NCBI GenBank assembly: GCA_964561605.1 | Contig: CAZLQD010000046.1 | Coordinates: 124,001-188,000, forward strand | Direction: 5' to 3' | DNA from: JALUZX01 sp964561605 | GTDB lineage: Bacteria; Planctomycetota; UBA1135; JALUZX01 | DNA length: 64,000 nucleotides | Part shown: positions 18,530 to 27,463 of the stretch, in pieces | How positions within the stretch are numbered: position 1 is the stretch's first letter | Layout of the letters: each line of letters starts with the position of its first letter | The notes under the pieces: generated by a model | Told to the model about the DNA's origin: nothing | Database searches by the model: none | The model's input: only the letters and a program-made list of their open reading frames with translations | Made by a program: the position numbers and the translations under genes

Positions 18530-19381
18530 TTGCAGGTCTACCTGGACTGCTACCCCTGTTTTCTTCGGCAGGCCTTGGAAGCGAGCCGCTTCGCCGGCCT
18601 CGACCCGGAAGGCCAGAGGAAGGTCCTCCTGGGAGCCATGGAAGTCCTGCAGGATCTCCCCCATGGAGCCACTCCACCGGCCATCGCCTGGCGGATCCAC
18701 AAAAAGATCCGCCGCCTTTCGGGCACGGCCGACCCCTACGAAGAGGTCAAGAAAACCTGGACCGCCCGGGCCCTGGAGCTCCTCCCAAGGCTGGAGGCCC
18801 TCATCGAGGAAGGCCCGGACCGGCTGGAACGGGCCCTCCGGGTGGCCGCGGCGGGGAACATCATCGATTTCGGTCCCAATGCTGGGGCCATCGACCTGGA
18901 AGAGACCCTGGAACGGGTCCTGGCCGGACCCTTCGCCAGGAACTCCCTCGAAGACTTCCGGGAAGCCCTGGAAAGGGCCTCCTGGGTCCTCCTCCTGGCG
19001 GACAATGCCGGCGAGACCGTCTTCGACAGGGCCATGATCCCCCGGCTGGGCAAACCCGTGACCTATGCCGTGAAAGGAGGGCCCATCCTGAACGACGCCA
19101 CCCTGGAGGACGCCAGGGCGGCGGGCCTGGAGGAGGTGGCCACCCTCCTCTCCACGGGATGCGACGCCGCCGGAACGGAGCTGGACCTCTCCAGCGAGGC
19201 CTTCCGGAAGGCCTTCCGCGAAGCCCCCTTGATCCTGGCCAAGGGCCAGGCCCAGTACGAAACCCTCTCGGGCCGGGGAGACGAGAGGGTCTACTTCCTC
19301 CTCCAGGTGAAGTGCCCCGTCATCGGCCGCGATCTGGGAGGCCTGGAGCCGGGAAGCCTGGTCTTCGCCAGGGACGCCTAG
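18530..19381 (+). CDS. DUF89/ARMT1-like damage-control phosphatase family protein
   Basis: A 283-residue protein of the DUF89 family, metal-dependent phosphatases proposed to remove harmful phosphometabolites. The N-terminus YLDCYPCFLRQALEASR has the CxxC of bacterial and archaeal DUF89 subfamilies. Metal- and phosphate-site motifs are visible as LLADNAGETVFD, AVKGGPILNDAT and LAKGQAQYE. Translation appears to begin at TTG (18530) after GGAGAGGAG; the ATG at 18517 is in another frame. It stands alone and is divergent from the fliA operon. The substrate is unknown. Confidence 0.85.
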   Translation: MQVYLDCYPCFLRQALEASRFAGLDPEGQRKVLLGAMEVLQDLPHGATPPAIAWRIHKKIRRLSGTADPYEEVKKTWTARALELLPRLEALIEEGPDRLERALRVAAAGNIIDFGPNAGAIDLEETLERVLAGPFARNSLEDFREALERASWVLLLADNAGETVFDRAMIPRLGKPVTYAVKGGPILNDATLEDARAAGLEEVATLLSTGCDAAGTELDLSSEAFRKAFREAPLILAKGQAQYETLSGRGDERVYFLLQVKCPVIGRDLGGLEPGSLVFARDA

Positions 19382-19397
19382 GAAAGAGGGGGCTCCC

Positions 19398-20351
19398 TCA
19401 CTTCCGCCGGGCCCGTGGGGGGATCGAAGGCAGGGGCACCCTGAAAACCCTGCTTCCCCTTCCCTCTCCGCAAAGCCAAAGGGCCTTCCCCGAAGGTTCC
19501 ACGGCCAGCCCTTCCCCCTGGAGCTGGGAAGGAGTCTTCTCCACCAGGACGGGCTCCAGCAAGGGGAGGCCCGCCTTTGCGCCTTTCCGGCGGGCCCCCG
19601 CCTTCTTCTCCCCGGGAAAGAGGTAGACAAAGAAGTGGGTCAGGGACCGGAGGACGAACCACCTCCCCCGGGGACCGAAATCCCCGGCCCGGATCCTCAT
19701 TCCCGCCGGTGTATCCAGGGGAACGGCCAGGAGGGCCGCCTCCTCCAGGACCCGGACCCTCCGGCCCGGCAGGGGTTTCCCCGGCCACCGGAAGAGCCCA
19801 ACAACCTTCCGGTCCACGGCGGGCACCAGGTAGGGCACGCCCGTGAGGGGGTGGACCATCAGGCACTCGCAATCCTTGGGTCCCTCGGGGAAGCGGCAAC
19901 GGAAGACCTGGACCTCCTTCCGGGGAACCACCAGGGTCTTCCCCGCCAGGACCGCCGGGTCCGGTTCGGGGAAGCGCAAGAGTTTTTTGACCAGGGGCAG
20001 GCCCAGGTTGTTGCCGATGTCCCCCACCCAGAGCCTGGGCCGCCCTCCCTTTCCCCGCCCGGGCTCGAGGGCGCAATCCTCCCAGTCCAGGGCCAGGGTT
20101 CCCCCGAGGAGGACCTTCCCCACCGTCCGGCCCTTCTCGTCCACGGCGAAGAGTCGCGCCTGACCCCCGGAATCGTTGTGCACCCAGAAACAGCCCTTCC
20201 TCCTCCGGGAACAGGCGATCCCGCTGGCCTCCCGGACTTCAGGGTCCCGGAAACGGAAGGCCGGGCGGATCTCCTTCCCTTTCTCTCCGCCCCCGCCCGC
20301 CCAGCAGGCCGCCGCCAGAACAAGGGCCGTTCCCGTGAGGACACCCCTCAC
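19398..20351 (-). CDS. secreted beta-propeller-like protein
   Basis: A 317-residue exported protein. The N-terminus LTGTALVLAAACWAGGGG is a signal peptide, possibly a lipoprotein signal although Ala at -3 is non-ideal. The mature part has propeller-like strands: EASGIACSRRRKGCFWVHND, LALDWEDCALEPG, RLWVGDIGNN and GEGLAVEPSGKALWLCGEG. This WEDxA...VGDIGDN layout recurs in bacterial secreted proteins resembling esterase-like phytase/NHL propellers. No catalytic residues can be assigned. Its start overlaps the patatin stop by ATGA, placing it last in the flagellar export operon, which is unexpected for its apparent type. Confidence 0.7.
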   Translation of the reverse strand: MRGVLTGTALVLAAACWAGGGGEKGKEIRPAFRFRDPEVREASGIACSRRRKGCFWVHNDSGGQARLFAVDEKGRTVGKVLLGGTLALDWEDCALEPGRGKGGRPRLWVGDIGNNLGLPLVKKLLRFPEPDPAVLAGKTLVVPRKEVQVFRCRFPEGPKDCECLMVHPLTGVPYLVPAVDRKVVGLFRWPGKPLPGRRVRVLEEAALLAVPLDTPAGMRIRAGDFGPRGRWFVLRSLTHFFVYLFPGEKKAGARRKGAKAGLPLLEPVLVEKTPSQLQGEGLAVEPSGKALWLCGEGRGSRVFRVPLPSIPPRARRK

Positions 20352-21268
20352 CGTGGAATCTCCACGCCTTCCAGGGCCTTACGCGCCGCCTCGTAACCCA
20401 GCCGGATGGCCTCCCTGCCCCGGGTGAACTCGAGAAAGCGGATATGTGCCAGGGGAGGACGGATCAGCACGTCGGGCTTGTCCACTTCGAACCGGGCCCG
20501 GGTGATCTGGATCTCCATGATGTTCAGGGAAGCGGCGAGCACGTCGAAGATCCCCGGAAGAGGCTCCTTCTTCCTTCGCCTCCAGCGCCCGGCGTGCTCC
20601 CGGGAGGGAAGGCTCACCTTCCGGAGTTTCCGGTTCAAAGACTCCAGGATCCCCGGCCCCTCGTCTTTCTCCTCCTTTTTCTTTCCCGGAGGCTCCAGTC
20701 CCGGCCGGAACTGGTTCCTGGCGTGGACGATCCCGTGGTTCAGGTCCACGGCGATCACGAAGTCCGCCCCCATCTCGCGCAGGGTGCTCACCGGCACGGG
20801 GTTGACCAGCCCCCCGTCCACCAGGACCCATCCCCTCCAGCGCACGGGGGTGAAGATCCCCGGTATGGCGATGCTCGCCTGGACCGCCTTGGCCAGGTCC
20901 CCCCTGGCCAGGACCACCTCCCTCCCGGTGGATATGTCCGTGCAGACCGCTCCGAAAGAGACGGACAGGTCCTCGATCCTCTCCACCCCGGCGCAGGCCC
21001 GGATGAACTCCGAGACCCGCTTCCCGTCGATGAAGCCCCCCCTGGGGAGGACCACGTCCACGAAGACCATCAAGTCCCGCCACTTGAGCCTCCGGACGAT
21101 CCGCTCCAGGGTATCCAATCGGCCCGCGGCGTGGACCGCTCCGACCAGGGCTCCTATACTTGTTCCCGCAATCACGCCGGGGACGATCCCCATCTCCTGG
21201 AGCGCCCGGATCACTCCGATATGCGCCCACCCTCTCGCGGAACCGCAACCCAGGGCAAGGCCGATCAT
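20348..21268 (-). CDS. patatin-like phospholipase (NTE/RssA type)
   Basis: A 306-residue lipid acyl hydrolase with a Ser-Asp dyad. The oxyanion loop GCGSARGWAHIG (residues 7-18), the nucleophile elbow GTSIG (S37) and the dyad acid in VDGGLVNPVPV are all present. No signal peptide is visible, so it is cytoplasmic or peripheral to the membrane. A Lys/Arg/Glu-rich insertion follows the catalytic core (about residues 200-235). It is cotranscribed nine bases after flhG and overlaps the propeller gene by four bases. Why a phospholipase is tied to flagellar export genes is not clear. Confidence 0.9.
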   Translation of the reverse strand: MIGLALGCGSARGWAHIGVIRALQEMGIVPGVIAGTSIGALVGAVHAAGRLDTLERIVRRLKWRDLMVFVDVVLPRGGFIDGKRVSEFIRACAGVERIEDLSVSFGAVCTDISTGREVVLARGDLAKAVQASIAIPGIFTPVRWRGWVLVDGGLVNPVPVSTLREMGADFVIAVDLNHGIVHARNQFRPGLEPPGKKKEEKDEGPGILESLNRKLRKVSLPSREHAGRWRRRKKEPLPGIFDVLAASLNIMEIQITRARFEVDKPDVLIRPPLAHIRFLEFTRGREAIRLGYEAARKALEGVEIPR

Positions 21269-21277
21269 CCCGCCACT

Positions 21278-22180
21278 CTAGCGGGCGGGCCCGGCTTTTT
21301 CACGCTCAGGCGGGACGGGCCGTTCCTTTTCCGCCTCCCCCCTCGCGGAAAGGACCTCCAGCACCCGGGCCGCCAGGGCCCGGACCGCCCTGGAAGGCCC
21401 GCAGTCCGGCCTCTCCAGGAGGAAGGGCCTTCTCCTTCGGGCCGACTCCGCCACCAGGGGACTCTCGGGGATCCAGCCCAGGAATTCCGGCGTGACCCCC
21501 AGGAACCGGTCCGAGACCTTCCGGATCCTCGTGGCGGTCAACAACGCCTCCCCACTGGACCCGGCCCGGTTCACCACCAGCCGCACCCTCCCGGAGAGGC
21601 CCTCCCTGTGGAGGATCTTGTAGAGGGCGTAGGCGTCGGCCAGGGCCGCCGGCTGGGGAGTCGTGACCAGGAGGACCAGGTCGGCGCGCCGGAGAGGGGC
21701 CAGGGCCGGCCCGGAAATCCCGGCTCCCGTATCGAACACCAGGGCGTCCATCCCCGGGCCCATCTCCTCCAGGGCCTTCCACAGGCCGATCCTCTCGAAG
21801 CCTCCAGGCTCGGCCAGTTCCTCCATCCCCGATCCCCCCGGGAGGAGGAGCAGGCCGCCGGGTCCCTCCAGGAGTGCTTCCCCCAGGGGAAGCCCCTGGG
21901 CGGCGCACTCTTCCAGGGTCCTTTCGGGATGCACCCCCAGAAGGATGTCCGCGTCGGCGAGCCCCGGATCCAGGTCCAGCAGGAGAACCCGCTTCTCCGC
22001 CTCCCTCAGGGCGAGAGAAAGGGCCACGGAGAGGACCGTCTTCCCCACCCCTCCCTTGCCGCTGGCCACGGCCACCACGGGGGGCCTGGCCCTTCCCGGC
22101 CCGCCCCTGGTCTTCCGCAGGTCCCGGAGCCTCCTCCTCAGGCCCGCGGCCTGGTCCTCCGCTCTGAGTCTCTCTCTCAT
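21278..22180 (-). CDS. flhG: flagellar number regulator FlhG (FleN/MinD-like ATPase)
   Basis: A 300-residue MinD-family ATPase controlling flagellar number or placement together with FlhF. The N-terminus contains DQAAGLR (residues 9-15), matching the DQAxxLR motif known to stimulate FlhF GTPase. The deviant Walker A SGKGGVGKT (about 40-48), LLDLDPGLADADILLG and DTGAGIS follow. The true start at 22180 overlaps the flhF stop by ATGA; the longer frame to 22879 is a shadow of flhF. A C-terminal amphipathic membrane helix is not obvious: the end is Glu/Pro/Arg-rich. Confidence 0.92.
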   Translation of the reverse strand: MRERLRAEDQAAGLRRRLRDLRKTRGGPGRARPPVVAVASGKGGVGKTVLSVALSLALREAEKRVLLLDLDPGLADADILLGVHPERTLEECAAQGLPLGEALLEGPGGLLLLPGGSGMEELAEPGGFERIGLWKALEEMGPGMDALVFDTGAGISGPALAPLRRADLVLLVTTPQPAALADAYALYKILHREGLSGRVRLVVNRAGSSGEALLTATRIRKVSDRFLGVTPEFLGWIPESPLVAESARRRRPFLLERPDCGPSRAVRALAARVLEVLSARGEAEKERPVPPEREKAGPAR

Positions 22181-23211
22181 CGCCGCTCCTCGAAATCCTC
22201 TCCGAGCAAAAGGGCCCGGGCAGTCCTCTCCGGGTCCGCCGGGTGGACGTCCTCCGGAACCTCCTGGCCGTCTGTGATCCAGGCCAGTGGCAAGCCCGCC
22301 TCCAGGGAGAAGGAGACCGCCCCGCCCGGCGCCGTGGTCTCGTCCCACTTGGTGATCACGAGCCCCGCCGGCTCGAGCATCCCGAAGGTCCTTCCGGCGG
22401 CCCGCAAATCCCCGACCCTGGCCCCGGCGGGAAGCACCAGGAGGGACTTCACCCCCGCCCCGGCCAGGTGGGCCCGGATCTCCTTCACCCTCCTCACGTC
22501 CATGGGCCCCCTGCCGGGAGTGTCGATGAAGACCCGGTCGGCCTGGCCGTGGCGGGCCAGGGCCTCCTTCAGGTCCTTGGGAGTGAAGACCACGCTGAGG
22601 GGAACCTCCATCAGGTCCGCGAAGGCCCGGATCTGGTCCACTGCGGCCATCCTGTAGGTGTCCAGGGTGACCAGGGCCACATCCAAGCCCTCCTCCACGG
22701 CGGCCCTGGCGGCCAGCTTGGCCAGGGTCGTGGTCTTTCCCACTCCTGTTGGTCCCACCAATGCGGTGACCCTCGCCCTGGGCCCGGGGACCTCCACCCG
22801 CTTCAGCATCCCGCCGAGGATCTTGGCCGCCGCCGGCAGGACCGAAGGATCGCCGGGCCGGTCCAGGACCAGATCGCACCCCTCGAGGGCCTCGGCCAGG
22901 GCCCGCCGCACCGGGGGGGTCAACCCCAGGGACTTCATCCGGTCGAGGGCGTCCTTGAGCCCCGGCGGGACGGCGGCCTTTCCCGCCCGGCCCTTCTCAG
23001 GCCTGCGGGGAAGGACCCGGCGGCGTCCGGTCCCGGCCGGGGCGGATCGCCGGGCCGCCGCCTCCCCCCCTGCGCCGGGGAAGGCCATCACCACCTCCAC
23101 TTCGCCCCCGGTCCTCCGGGTCTCCACAAGGAGGGCCTCGGGGCCCGCACCTTCCCGGGCCTTCCGCAAGGCCTCCGCCATGGAGGCCCCCCTGAAAGTC
23201 GTGATCCGCAT
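22177..23211 (-). CDS. flhF: flagellar biosynthesis SRP-like GTPase FlhF
   Basis: A 344-residue SRP-family GTPase that marks the site of flagellar assembly. The N-terminal B domain begins MRITTFRGASMAEALRKARE, followed by a Pro/Arg linker and the NG domain. GTPase motifs are P-loop ALVGPTGVGKTTTLAK, VTLDTYRMAAVDQIR, IDTPGRGPMD and VITKWDET. The protein is slightly shorter than many FlhF. It starts three bases after flhA and overlaps flhG, its ATPase partner, by four bases. Confidence 0.95.
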   Translation of the reverse strand: MRITTFRGASMAEALRKAREGAGPEALLVETRRTGGEVEVVMAFPGAGGEAAARRSAPAGTGRRRVLPRRPEKGRAGKAAVPPGLKDALDRMKSLGLTPPVRRALAEALEGCDLVLDRPGDPSVLPAAAKILGGMLKRVEVPGPRARVTALVGPTGVGKTTTLAKLAARAAVEEGLDVALVTLDTYRMAAVDQIRAFADLMEVPLSVVFTPKDLKEALARHGQADRVFIDTPGRGPMDVRRVKEIRAHLAGAGVKSLLVLPAGARVGDLRAAGRTFGMLEPAGLVITKWDETTAPGGAVSFSLEAGLPLAWITDGQEVPEDVHPADPERTARALLLGEDFEERR

Positions 23212-23214
23212 AGG

Positions 23215-25314
23215 TCAGACTCCCACCGTCTCGAGCCGAACCGTTCCGATGTTCTCGATCCGCTTCGCCACGGCCGCCTCCTGGTAGGAAAGGACCGCCC
23301 CGCCGGGCACGGCGGCCAGGAGGGTCTCGGCCAGGAAGGGTCTCAGGGCCGCCCGTGTGAGGAGCACGGGCTCCCGCCCGGCCTGAAGGGCCTTCTGCAA
23401 CTCTGCTGCCGCGGCGTCGACCAGCTTCCCGAGGAATCCCGGGGGAAGCTCCGAGAGATCCCCGCCCCGGGCCACCACGGCGTCGGCCATGGTGCGCTCC
23501 AGGGTCTGGTCCAGGGTGACCGCCCAGAGGACGCCGTCCTCGTCCAGGTAGGGCTCCAGGATGGCCCGGGCCAGCCTTCGCCGGACCTCCTCGGTGAGGG
23601 CCCGGGTGTCCTTGGTCTCCATGGCCCCGTCGGCCAGGGCCTCCAGGATGAGGCCCAGGTTCCGGATGGAGACCTGCTCCCTCAGGAGGTTGGCCAGCAC
23701 CTTCTGGACCTGTCCCACCGTAAGCAGGTTGGGAACGACCTCCTCCACCACGGCCGGGGTGAGCTTCTTCTGGGCGTCCAGCATGGCCTTCACGTCGTCC
23801 CTGGAGAGAAGCTCGTGGGCGTGCCTCTTGAGGACCTCCGTCAAGTGGGTGATGAGGACCGACGTGGCGTCGATTACGGTATAACCGGAAAGCTCGGCCT
23901 GGGCCTTGTTGGCCGAAGTTATCCACTTCCCCGGAAGCCCGAAGGCGGGCTCCACCGTCTCGATGCCCTCGATCTCCACCTCCGTTCCGCCCGGGTTCAT
24001 GGCAAGGTAGTGGCCCGCCCGCAGTTCGCCCCTTCCCACCTCCTGGCCTCCCAGGAGGATCCTGTAGCTGTTGGGTGGAAGCTGGATGTTGTCCTTCACC
24101 CGGATGGGCGGAACGATCACGCCCGTCCTGGCGGCGAACTGCCGCCTCATGTTCCCGATCTGCTCCAGGAGGCCGCCCCCTTCGCCGGGTTCCACCAGCC
24201 CGATGAGCCTGTAACCGATCTCGATCCCCAGCCGGTCGACCTGGAGGACCTCCTCCACCGTCGGGGCCGGACCGCCCGGCGGAAGGGCCTTCTCCTCCGC
24301 CTCCCTGGCGGCCTTCTCCCGGGCATCCTCCTCCCGGTCCTCCTTCTTCAGGCCGAGCCAGACCGTGAAGAGGACGGCCGACATGATGGCGAAGGGCGGG
24401 AAGGGAAGGCCCGGGATCAGACCCAGGAGAAGGAGGAGGCCGCTCGCCGAGAGGAGGGCCCTTGGCTGGGCGGAGAACTGCCTGGTCATCTCCCCGGCCA
24501 TCGCCTCCTTGGAGGCCGCCTTGGTCACCAGGATTCCCGCCGAGGTGGAGAGGACCAGGGAGGGGATCTGGCTCACCAGTCCGTCGCCCACGGTGAGGAT
24601 GGTATAGATCTGCATGGCCTGGAGAGGAGCGAGCCCCCTGTTCAGCCAGCCCACCAGGATCCCGCCCACGATATTGACGGCCGTGATGATAAGCCCCGCC
24701 ACGGCGTCGCCCCGGACGAACTTGCTCGCGCCGTCCATGGCGCCGAAGAACTCCGCCTCCCTCTGGATCTTCTCCCGCCGCTCCACGGCCTCCTCGTTGG
24801 TGATGAGCCCGGCGTTCAGGTCGGCGTCGATGGCCATCTGCTTGCCCGGCATGGCGTCAAGGGTGAACCTCGCGGCCACCTCGGAGATCCTGGTCGCCCC
24901 CTTGGTGATCACCACGAACTGGATGATCACGAGGATGAGGAAGACCACCATCCCCACCACGTAATTGCCTCCCACGACGAAGTCGCCGAAGGCCTTGATC
25001 ACCGTCCCCGGGTTTCCGTAGAGCAGGATGAGCCTCGTGGATGCCACGTTCAGGGAGAGCCTGAGGAGGGTGGTGAAGAGGAGGAGGCTCGGGAAGGTGT
25101 GGAAGTCGAGGGGGCTGGAGATGTTGAGGATCACCAGCATGATCAAGAAGGAGAGGCCTATATTGAAGGAGATGAGGACGTCCAGCAGGAAGGGCGGGAG
25201 GGGAACGATGAGGACCATCATGATCCCCACCACCCCCAGGGCCACCATCAGGGTGGCCCGGGAGAGTTGTTTCTCCCCGCCGTCGAAGGCCGCAGCCCGG
25301 GTCGCATCGGTCAC
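23215..25314 (-). CDS. flhA: flagellar type III export gate protein FlhA
   Basis: A 699-residue inner-membrane export-gate component. About eight membrane helices fill residues 20-325, with the FHIPEP-family signature ISEVAARFTLDAMPGKQMAI in the loop between them. The cytoplasmic ring-forming domain occupies about 360-690 and binds substrate-chaperone complexes. The length and domain order are normal. Its start overlaps the flhB stop by four bases, and it precedes flhF by three. Confidence 0.97.
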   Translation of the reverse strand: MTDATRAAAFDGGEKQLSRATLMVALGVVGIMMVLIVPLPPFLLDVLISFNIGLSFLIMLVILNISSPLDFHTFPSLLLFTTLLRLSLNVASTRLILLYGNPGTVIKAFGDFVVGGNYVVGMVVFLILVIIQFVVITKGATRISEVAARFTLDAMPGKQMAIDADLNAGLITNEEAVERREKIQREAEFFGAMDGASKFVRGDAVAGLIITAVNIVGGILVGWLNRGLAPLQAMQIYTILTVGDGLVSQIPSLVLSTSAGILVTKAASKEAMAGEMTRQFSAQPRALLSASGLLLLLGLIPGLPFPPFAIMSAVLFTVWLGLKKEDREEDAREKAAREAEEKALPPGGPAPTVEEVLQVDRLGIEIGYRLIGLVEPGEGGGLLEQIGNMRRQFAARTGVIVPPIRVKDNIQLPPNSYRILLGGQEVGRGELRAGHYLAMNPGGTEVEIEGIETVEPAFGLPGKWITSANKAQAELSGYTVIDATSVLITHLTEVLKRHAHELLSRDDVKAMLDAQKKLTPAVVEEVVPNLLTVGQVQKVLANLLREQVSIRNLGLILEALADGAMETKDTRALTEEVRRRLARAILEPYLDEDGVLWAVTLDQTLERTMADAVVARGGDLSELPPGFLGKLVDAAAAELQKALQAGREPVLLTRAALRPFLAETLLAAVPGGAVLSYQEAAVAKRIENIGTVRLETVGV

Positions 25315-26396
25315 CGTCCCCTACCTCCTCCCGCGCCTGCGGGAAACTTGCCCGTCATGCGGTAGACGTGGGAAAGCACGGCCGCCACTGCCTGGTAGAA
25401 CTTGACGGGCACCTCGTCCCCCACGTCCACGGCCCTGCAGAGCCCCCTGGCCAGGGGGGGGTCCTCGTAGATGGGCACGCCGTTCTCACCGGCGATCTCC
25501 CTGATCCTCAAGGCCGTCTCGTTCCAGCCCTTGGCCACGACCCTGGGAGCGGCCATGACCTCCTGGTCGTACCTGAGGGCGACGGCGGCGTGGGTGGGGT
25601 TTGTGATGACCACGTCCGCCTTGGGGACCTCCTGCATCATCCGCATCCTGGCCATCCGTTTCTGGGCCTGGCGGATCCTCCCCTTGATGAGAGGATCGCC
25701 CTCGGCGTTCTTCTGCTCGTCCTTGACCTCCTGCTTGGTCATGCGCAGGTCCCGGGCGTGTTGCCACTTCTGGTAGACCAGGTCCCCGATCCCCAGGACC
25801 ATGAGGACCGACGCCACGACCCAGAGAAGCCGGAGAACCGAATCCAGCATGACCGCGGCCGCCACGGGGATGTCCACCCGGCTCAGGTTCAGGAGGACGC
25901 CGAACTTGCCCCGAAGGGTGAGCCAGAGCACCAGGGCCATGACGGCGAGCTTGGCCGCCGAGAAGAGCATCCTCATGATTCCCCGGACGTTGAAGATCCT
26001 CTTCATCCCGCTGACGGGATTGAACTTGTCCGGGTTGAACTCCAGGGCCTTGGGGGTGAACTTGAAGCCCACCTGGACCACCCCCGCCAGGAGGGCCGTG
26101 ATCATCACCCCAGCCGCCAGGGGACCCACGACGAGGCCCACCAGGACGGCCGACTTCTTCAGGAGTCCCACGGCCTCGGGGATCCCGAAGTTCCTGGCCG
26201 GAAGCCCCCCCAGGAACTCCCGCATGTTGGAGAGGAGGAGGGCCGCCACCCGGGGTCCCTGGATGGTGAGGAGGGCCGCCGTGGCCATCATGAGCACGGC
26301 CATGGAGAAATCCTGGCTCCGGGCCACCTGGCCCTTTTCCCGGGCCTCGGCCTTCCGCTTGGGTGTCGCTTTTTCCGTCTTTTCTTCGTCCGGCAT
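25311..26396 (-). CDS. flhB: flagellar export apparatus switch protein FlhB
   Basis: A 361-residue integral membrane protein that controls the export specificity switch. The N-terminus MPDEEKTEKATPKRKAEARE is typical. Four membrane segments occupy about residues 30-215. The cytoplasmic domain contains the self-cleavage motif NPTHAAVALRY near residue 270, where cleavage occurs between Asn and Pro. It overlaps flhA by four bases and follows fliR by seven. Confidence 0.97.
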   Translation of the reverse strand: MPDEEKTEKATPKRKAEAREKGQVARSQDFSMAVLMMATAALLTIQGPRVAALLLSNMREFLGGLPARNFGIPEAVGLLKKSAVLVGLVVGPLAAGVMITALLAGVVQVGFKFTPKALEFNPDKFNPVSGMKRIFNVRGIMRMLFSAAKLAVMALVLWLTLRGKFGVLLNLSRVDIPVAAAVMLDSVLRLLWVVASVLMVLGIGDLVYQKWQHARDLRMTKQEVKDEQKNAEGDPLIKGRIRQAQKRMARMRMMQEVPKADVVITNPTHAAVALRYDQEVMAAPRVVAKGWNETALRIREIAGENGVPIYEDPPLARGLCRAVDVGDEVPVKFYQAVAAVLSHVYRMTGKFPAGAGGGRGR

Positions 26397-26403
26397 GGCG
26401 CAC

Positions 26404-27171
26404 CTAGAAGGGAACGGCCAGGTGGATCACGGCCCCGGCGACCTGCCTGAAGAGCTCCCCCACCCGGGGTAGGACCCGGGGGACGAACACGACGCAGCCC
26501 ATGAGGCCGATCACGATCTGGAGGGCGAAGGCGAATTCCATGAGGTTGATCTGCTGGACCGCCCGGCCCACGACCAGGAGGGCCAGCATCATGAGGAGCA
26601 TCACTGCGAAGACGGGGGCCGCCAGGGACATGGCGTTGGAGAAGATGGCGTCCGAGAGGGCGGAGAACCCCTTCAGTGCCCGGGAAGGATCGAAGGGCGA
26701 ACCCAGTGGAAGGGCCGTGTTCACGGCGGAGAGGATCCTGAAGACCAGGAGGTGGCCGTCGAACTTGAAGAAGAGGATCAGCCCCATGGTCTCGAGAAAC
26801 TGGGAGAGAACCACTCCCTGGTCGCCCGATTCGGGGTCCACCGCCCTGGACATGTTGAGTCCCATGTTCTGTCCGATGATCTCCCCGGCCACCACGAGGG
26901 TTCCGAAGACCGTGTTCAGTCCCATGCCGAGGAGGAGGCCCACGAGGATCTCCCGGACCGCCATCACGGCGAAGACGAAGAAATTCGGCGGAAGGGGAAC
27001 GATCACGGGCCTCGGGAAGTAGAGAAGGGCCCCCATTCCCACGGCCAGGACGATCCTGGGCCAGCGGGAATCCCCCCTCCTTCCGAGCACGGGAAGGCCC
27101 AGGATCATTCCGCCCGTGCGGAAGATCATGAGCAGGGCGCCGGGAAGGAAGGCGAAGAGAGCCGTCTCCAC
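26404..27171 (-). CDS. fliR: flagellar export protein FliR
   Basis: A 255-residue, highly hydrophobic export-core protein with about six membrane segments. In known systems it forms the FliPQR pore with FliP and FliQ in a right-handed helical assembly. Family-typical stretches are GMGLNTVFGTLVVAGEIIGQ and LFFKFDGHLLVFRIL. It lies between fliQ (four-base gap) and flhB (seven-base gap), the canonical order. It has normal length and no sign of fusion to flhB. Confidence 0.95.
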   Translation of the reverse strand: METALFAFLPGALLMIFRTGGMILGLPVLGRRGDSRWPRIVLAVGMGALLYFPRPVIVPLPPNFFVFAVMAVREILVGLLLGMGLNTVFGTLVVAGEIIGQNMGLNMSRAVDPESGDQGVVLSQFLETMGLILFFKFDGHLLVFRILSAVNTALPLGSPFDPSRALKGFSALSDAIFSNAMSLAAPVFAVMLLMMLALLVVGRAVQQINLMEFAFALQIVIGLMGCVVFVPRVLPRVGELFRQVAGAVIHLAVPF

Positions 27172-27175
27172 GGCT

Positions 27176-27445
27176 TCAGCCTCCCAGGTGGCCCATCATG
27201 GAGATCATGGACCTGGCGAAGTCCACGAGCACCTGGAGGATCCAGGGGAGGAGAAGGACCAGGGTCAGGGCCACGGCCAGCATCTTGGGCACGAGGGTCA
27301 TGGTCTGCTCCTGGAGGGATGTGACCGCCTGGAAGAGGCTCACCAGGAGGCCCACCATCATCCCCACCACCAGGGCGGGAGTGACGATCTTCAGGGCCGT
27401 CAGCAGGGTGGCACGCCCGATGTCCACTACGACGAGTTCATTCAT
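27176..27445 (-). CDS. fliQ: flagellar export protein FliQ
   Basis: An 89-residue protein made of two membrane helices (about 14-38 and 50-75). The conserved core reads VVGMMVGLLVSLFQAVTSLQ and EQTMTLVPKMLAVA, matching FliQ/SctS. Four copies are expected per export pore. It follows fliP by 18 bases and precedes fliR by four. Confidence 0.96.
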   Translation of the reverse strand: MNELVVVDIGRATLLTALKIVTPALVVGMMVGLLVSLFQAVTSLQEQTMTLVPKMLAVALTLVLLLPWILQVLVDFARSMISMMGHLGG

Positions 27446-27463
27446 CTTCGGTCCTCCGCAAGG

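Noticed and set aside
18517..18600. ATG at 18517 with a strong ribosome site as the start of the DUF89 gene
   Set aside because: It is out of frame with the DUF89 reading frame; the in-frame TTG at 18530 gives the expected family N-terminus.
19470..19477. CAAAGCC element resembling the core of a c-di-GMP aptamer
   Set aside because: It lies inside the coding sequence of the propeller-like gene and lacks the tetraloop stem and receptor.
22243..25365. 1040-residue open frame antisense to flhF and flhA
   Set aside because: It is a shadow: the opposite strand encodes clear FlhF and FlhA, and the translated product is low-complexity His/Gly/Asp/Arg-rich with no family features. The same applies to the antisense frames at 55298-58345 and 20444-22657.
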